Shown here: positions 58,791-64,000 of the stretch, piece after piece | Layout: the number at the start of each line of letters is the position of its first letter | Position numbering within the stretch: position 1 is the first letter of the stretch | Assembly (NCBI GenBank): GCA_034509925.1 | Contig: CM067526.1 | Coordinates: 8,576,244-8,640,243, forward strand | Length of the DNA: 64,000 bases | Source of the DNA: Hirudinaria manillensis | Lineage: Eukaryota; Annelida; Clitellata; Hirudinida; Hirudinidae | Reading direction: 5' to 3' | Notes under the pieces: generated by a model | Database searches by the model: none | What the model saw: only the letters and a program-made list of their open reading frames with translations | What the model was told of the DNA's origin: nothing | Translations under genes and position numbers: made by a program

Positions 58791-59451
58791 GAGCATTTCC
58801 CCAATAGAACCCTAATAAATAATTAATTATGCAAACGTATGCTGCCCTGTTAAAAATATGCTGAACATATTGGCAAGCCTATTTGCATTTCCTGCGAAAA
58901 CAAGTAATAAATTTGTTTCTAGAAAATAAGCTTATAGAAAGATTTCTTGATAGTACTTAAATTATATAGCAAAATTTCATAATATAAAATTGATATTTAC
59001 GAAGAGTATGCCAAAAAAGTGATAACCTTGTACTCGATAACGTTTAGTCCTCAGCTTTATAATCTTCTGAAAAAACAAAATATTAGCGTGTAATACCATT
59101 AGTTTAGTTAGCGCCAGCTGAGGCCATTTGCAAACACTCCCACTTTCGCTATTATTAATGCAACGCATGGCGAGCACAACGTAGTCGCAAATTGTAACGC
59201 ATAACATCGTTTTGAGGTATGCCTACATAGTTATCTAAAATTTTCTCAAATCCAAATTGAGGTTAATCCTAACCCAATTCGAGATTTGTTTTTATGAAGT
59301 CTAAAATTGACCCGCATTTTCAACTCTCAGTAGCGCCACCACGTGACCAGAGATGAACCTCATTATTTATTTGCGGGAGTCTCGGTCACTGTTGAGACTG
59401 GTGTAATCGTGTTGCAGAGGAGGGTTGTCTGTCTTTCGCTCGAACATCATC
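58791..59451. promoter_or_regulatory. Upstream region of the ACSL gene
   Basis: About 0.65 kb before the ACSL start codon. No exon is supported, and it likely contains the promoter by position. Confidence 0.3.
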
Positions 59452-63170
<3,719 letters not shown>

Positions 63171-63830
63171 TATTCTAAAGCTGATGATGAATGGAATAAA
63201 TTACAGGATGATAAAAATGATTTAGAGCCAAATAGTTTGTGTTTGTCAGATTTTAGTGAAACAGATGCATCATTCCCAGACATAAAAACAAGCATTATTG
63301 ATGATAATTTGCTTTTAAAATCCAATGATAACAAGGAAGCTTGGACAACTATGCCTTTGAAAACTACTAGTGCAGAACAACATAATGTAGAAATGTTGTA
63401 AAAACTCATCAGAGATTTGCTAGATTGGCTAGAAAATGCAAATAGTTTCAATTTTTCATCTTTTTTTTTCTTTGTGATATTATTTGCTAGTTGATAACTA
63501 AAGATGGCAAAGATGCCACAAACTACAAACTAGACAATGATTGTGAGCAAGGATAGATTTAGTAACGTTGATTGATTTGGAAGACCATTATTCAATGATT
63601 ACATTTATAATTAGATTATTTTTAATTGTCTTTCATGTCTTTTGAGAATGTCAAGGCACTCTAAATGTCATGAAACATAAATTAATGAGCAAAAATTTTA
63701 CATAGATTGTTTACATGGTTTAATAATGTTACTACTAGGAACATGTCTGGAGATAAGTTAGAACCCATTAGAGATGTTTCAAAGACTTGAATGATACATA
63801 TAATGTCAGACAAGGTATTGATTTTATGAA
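63171..63830 (+). pseudogene. piggyBac-type transposase relic
   Basis: An acidic open frame ends at a stop near 63401 (KADDEWNKLQDDKNDLEP, then SDFSETDASFPD). Further on, at about 63710-63790, the frame reads FNNVTTRNMSGDKLEPIRDV, which fits the piggyBac family pattern FDDxxTR...DKLAPIRD. Stops follow directly. The catalytic DDD region is not seen. The family call rests on one motif plus the acidic N-terminus, so it is moderate. Confidence 0.55.
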
Positions 63831-64000
63831 TAAATTAAAATGCAGAAATTTAAAAAACTGAAAACAAATTCATTGGTTAAAAAACATATTGCATTATAAC
63901 AATGAGGTTATATGGATTGAGTTAGTAAAAAGTGCTTTGTCAATTTTGTAATAATCTAAGGGTGAAAAAACGAAAGATTTTACAACAAGTATTCAATAAA

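Overview
This is nuclear DNA from an animal. The genes are split by many short to medium GT-AG introns, several sit on alternating strands, AT content is high, and TAA/TTA, GAAT and CATC microsatellites are common. The gene set (CELSR/Flamingo, ALG13, ASZ1/GASZ, TRPC, gephyrin, ACSL3/4-type acyl-CoA synthetase) is metazoan. An R4/Dong-type retrotransposon and vertebrate-like gene sequences with conserved introns point to an invertebrate, possibly a spiralian such as an annelid. The species is not determined.

Layout. 1-7.2 kb: a GAAT satellite, a decayed R4/Dong retrotransposon copy (2.87-3.50 kb), unassigned ORFs and a GC-rich duplicated island. 7.17-23.1 kb (+): one complete CELSR/Flamingo adhesion GPCR gene of about 33 exons (about 2,800 aa). 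Its intron 7 carries a recent, 5'-truncated but ORF-intact R4/Dong-type element on the minus strand. 23.8-24.6 kb (-): ALG13. 25.2-27.35 kb (-): ASZ1/GASZ (ankyrin-SAM-coiled coil-tail anchor). 28.9-33.0 kb (+): an unassigned coiled-coil protein with a C-terminal CAP-Gly domain, divergent from ASZ1. 34.4-47.3 kb (-): a TRPC cation channel in 17 exons. 47.3-52.3 kb: intergenic DNA with remnants of pogo-like and piggyBac-like transposons. 52.3-57.0 kb (+): gephyrin in 18 exons. 57.9-58.8 kb (-): a Tc1/mariner relic. 59.45-62.65 kb (+, continues past the window or is cut): a long-chain acyl-CoA synthetase. 63.2-63.8 kb: a piggyBac-type transposase relic.

The host genes do not form one pathway. 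They are independent housekeeping or developmental genes: planar polarity, N-glycosylation, germline piRNA, calcium entry, molybdenum cofactor and lipid activation. All gene models were built by hand from splice-site phase and family similarity, so individual exon edges may be off by a few bases. The most notable non-routine features are the retrotransposon insertion in a TTA microsatellite with an unusually long target-site duplication, two probable GC-AG introns, a histidine-rich gephyrin linker, and a CELSR autoproteolysis site without its catalytic residues. I did not find a clearly new biological system.
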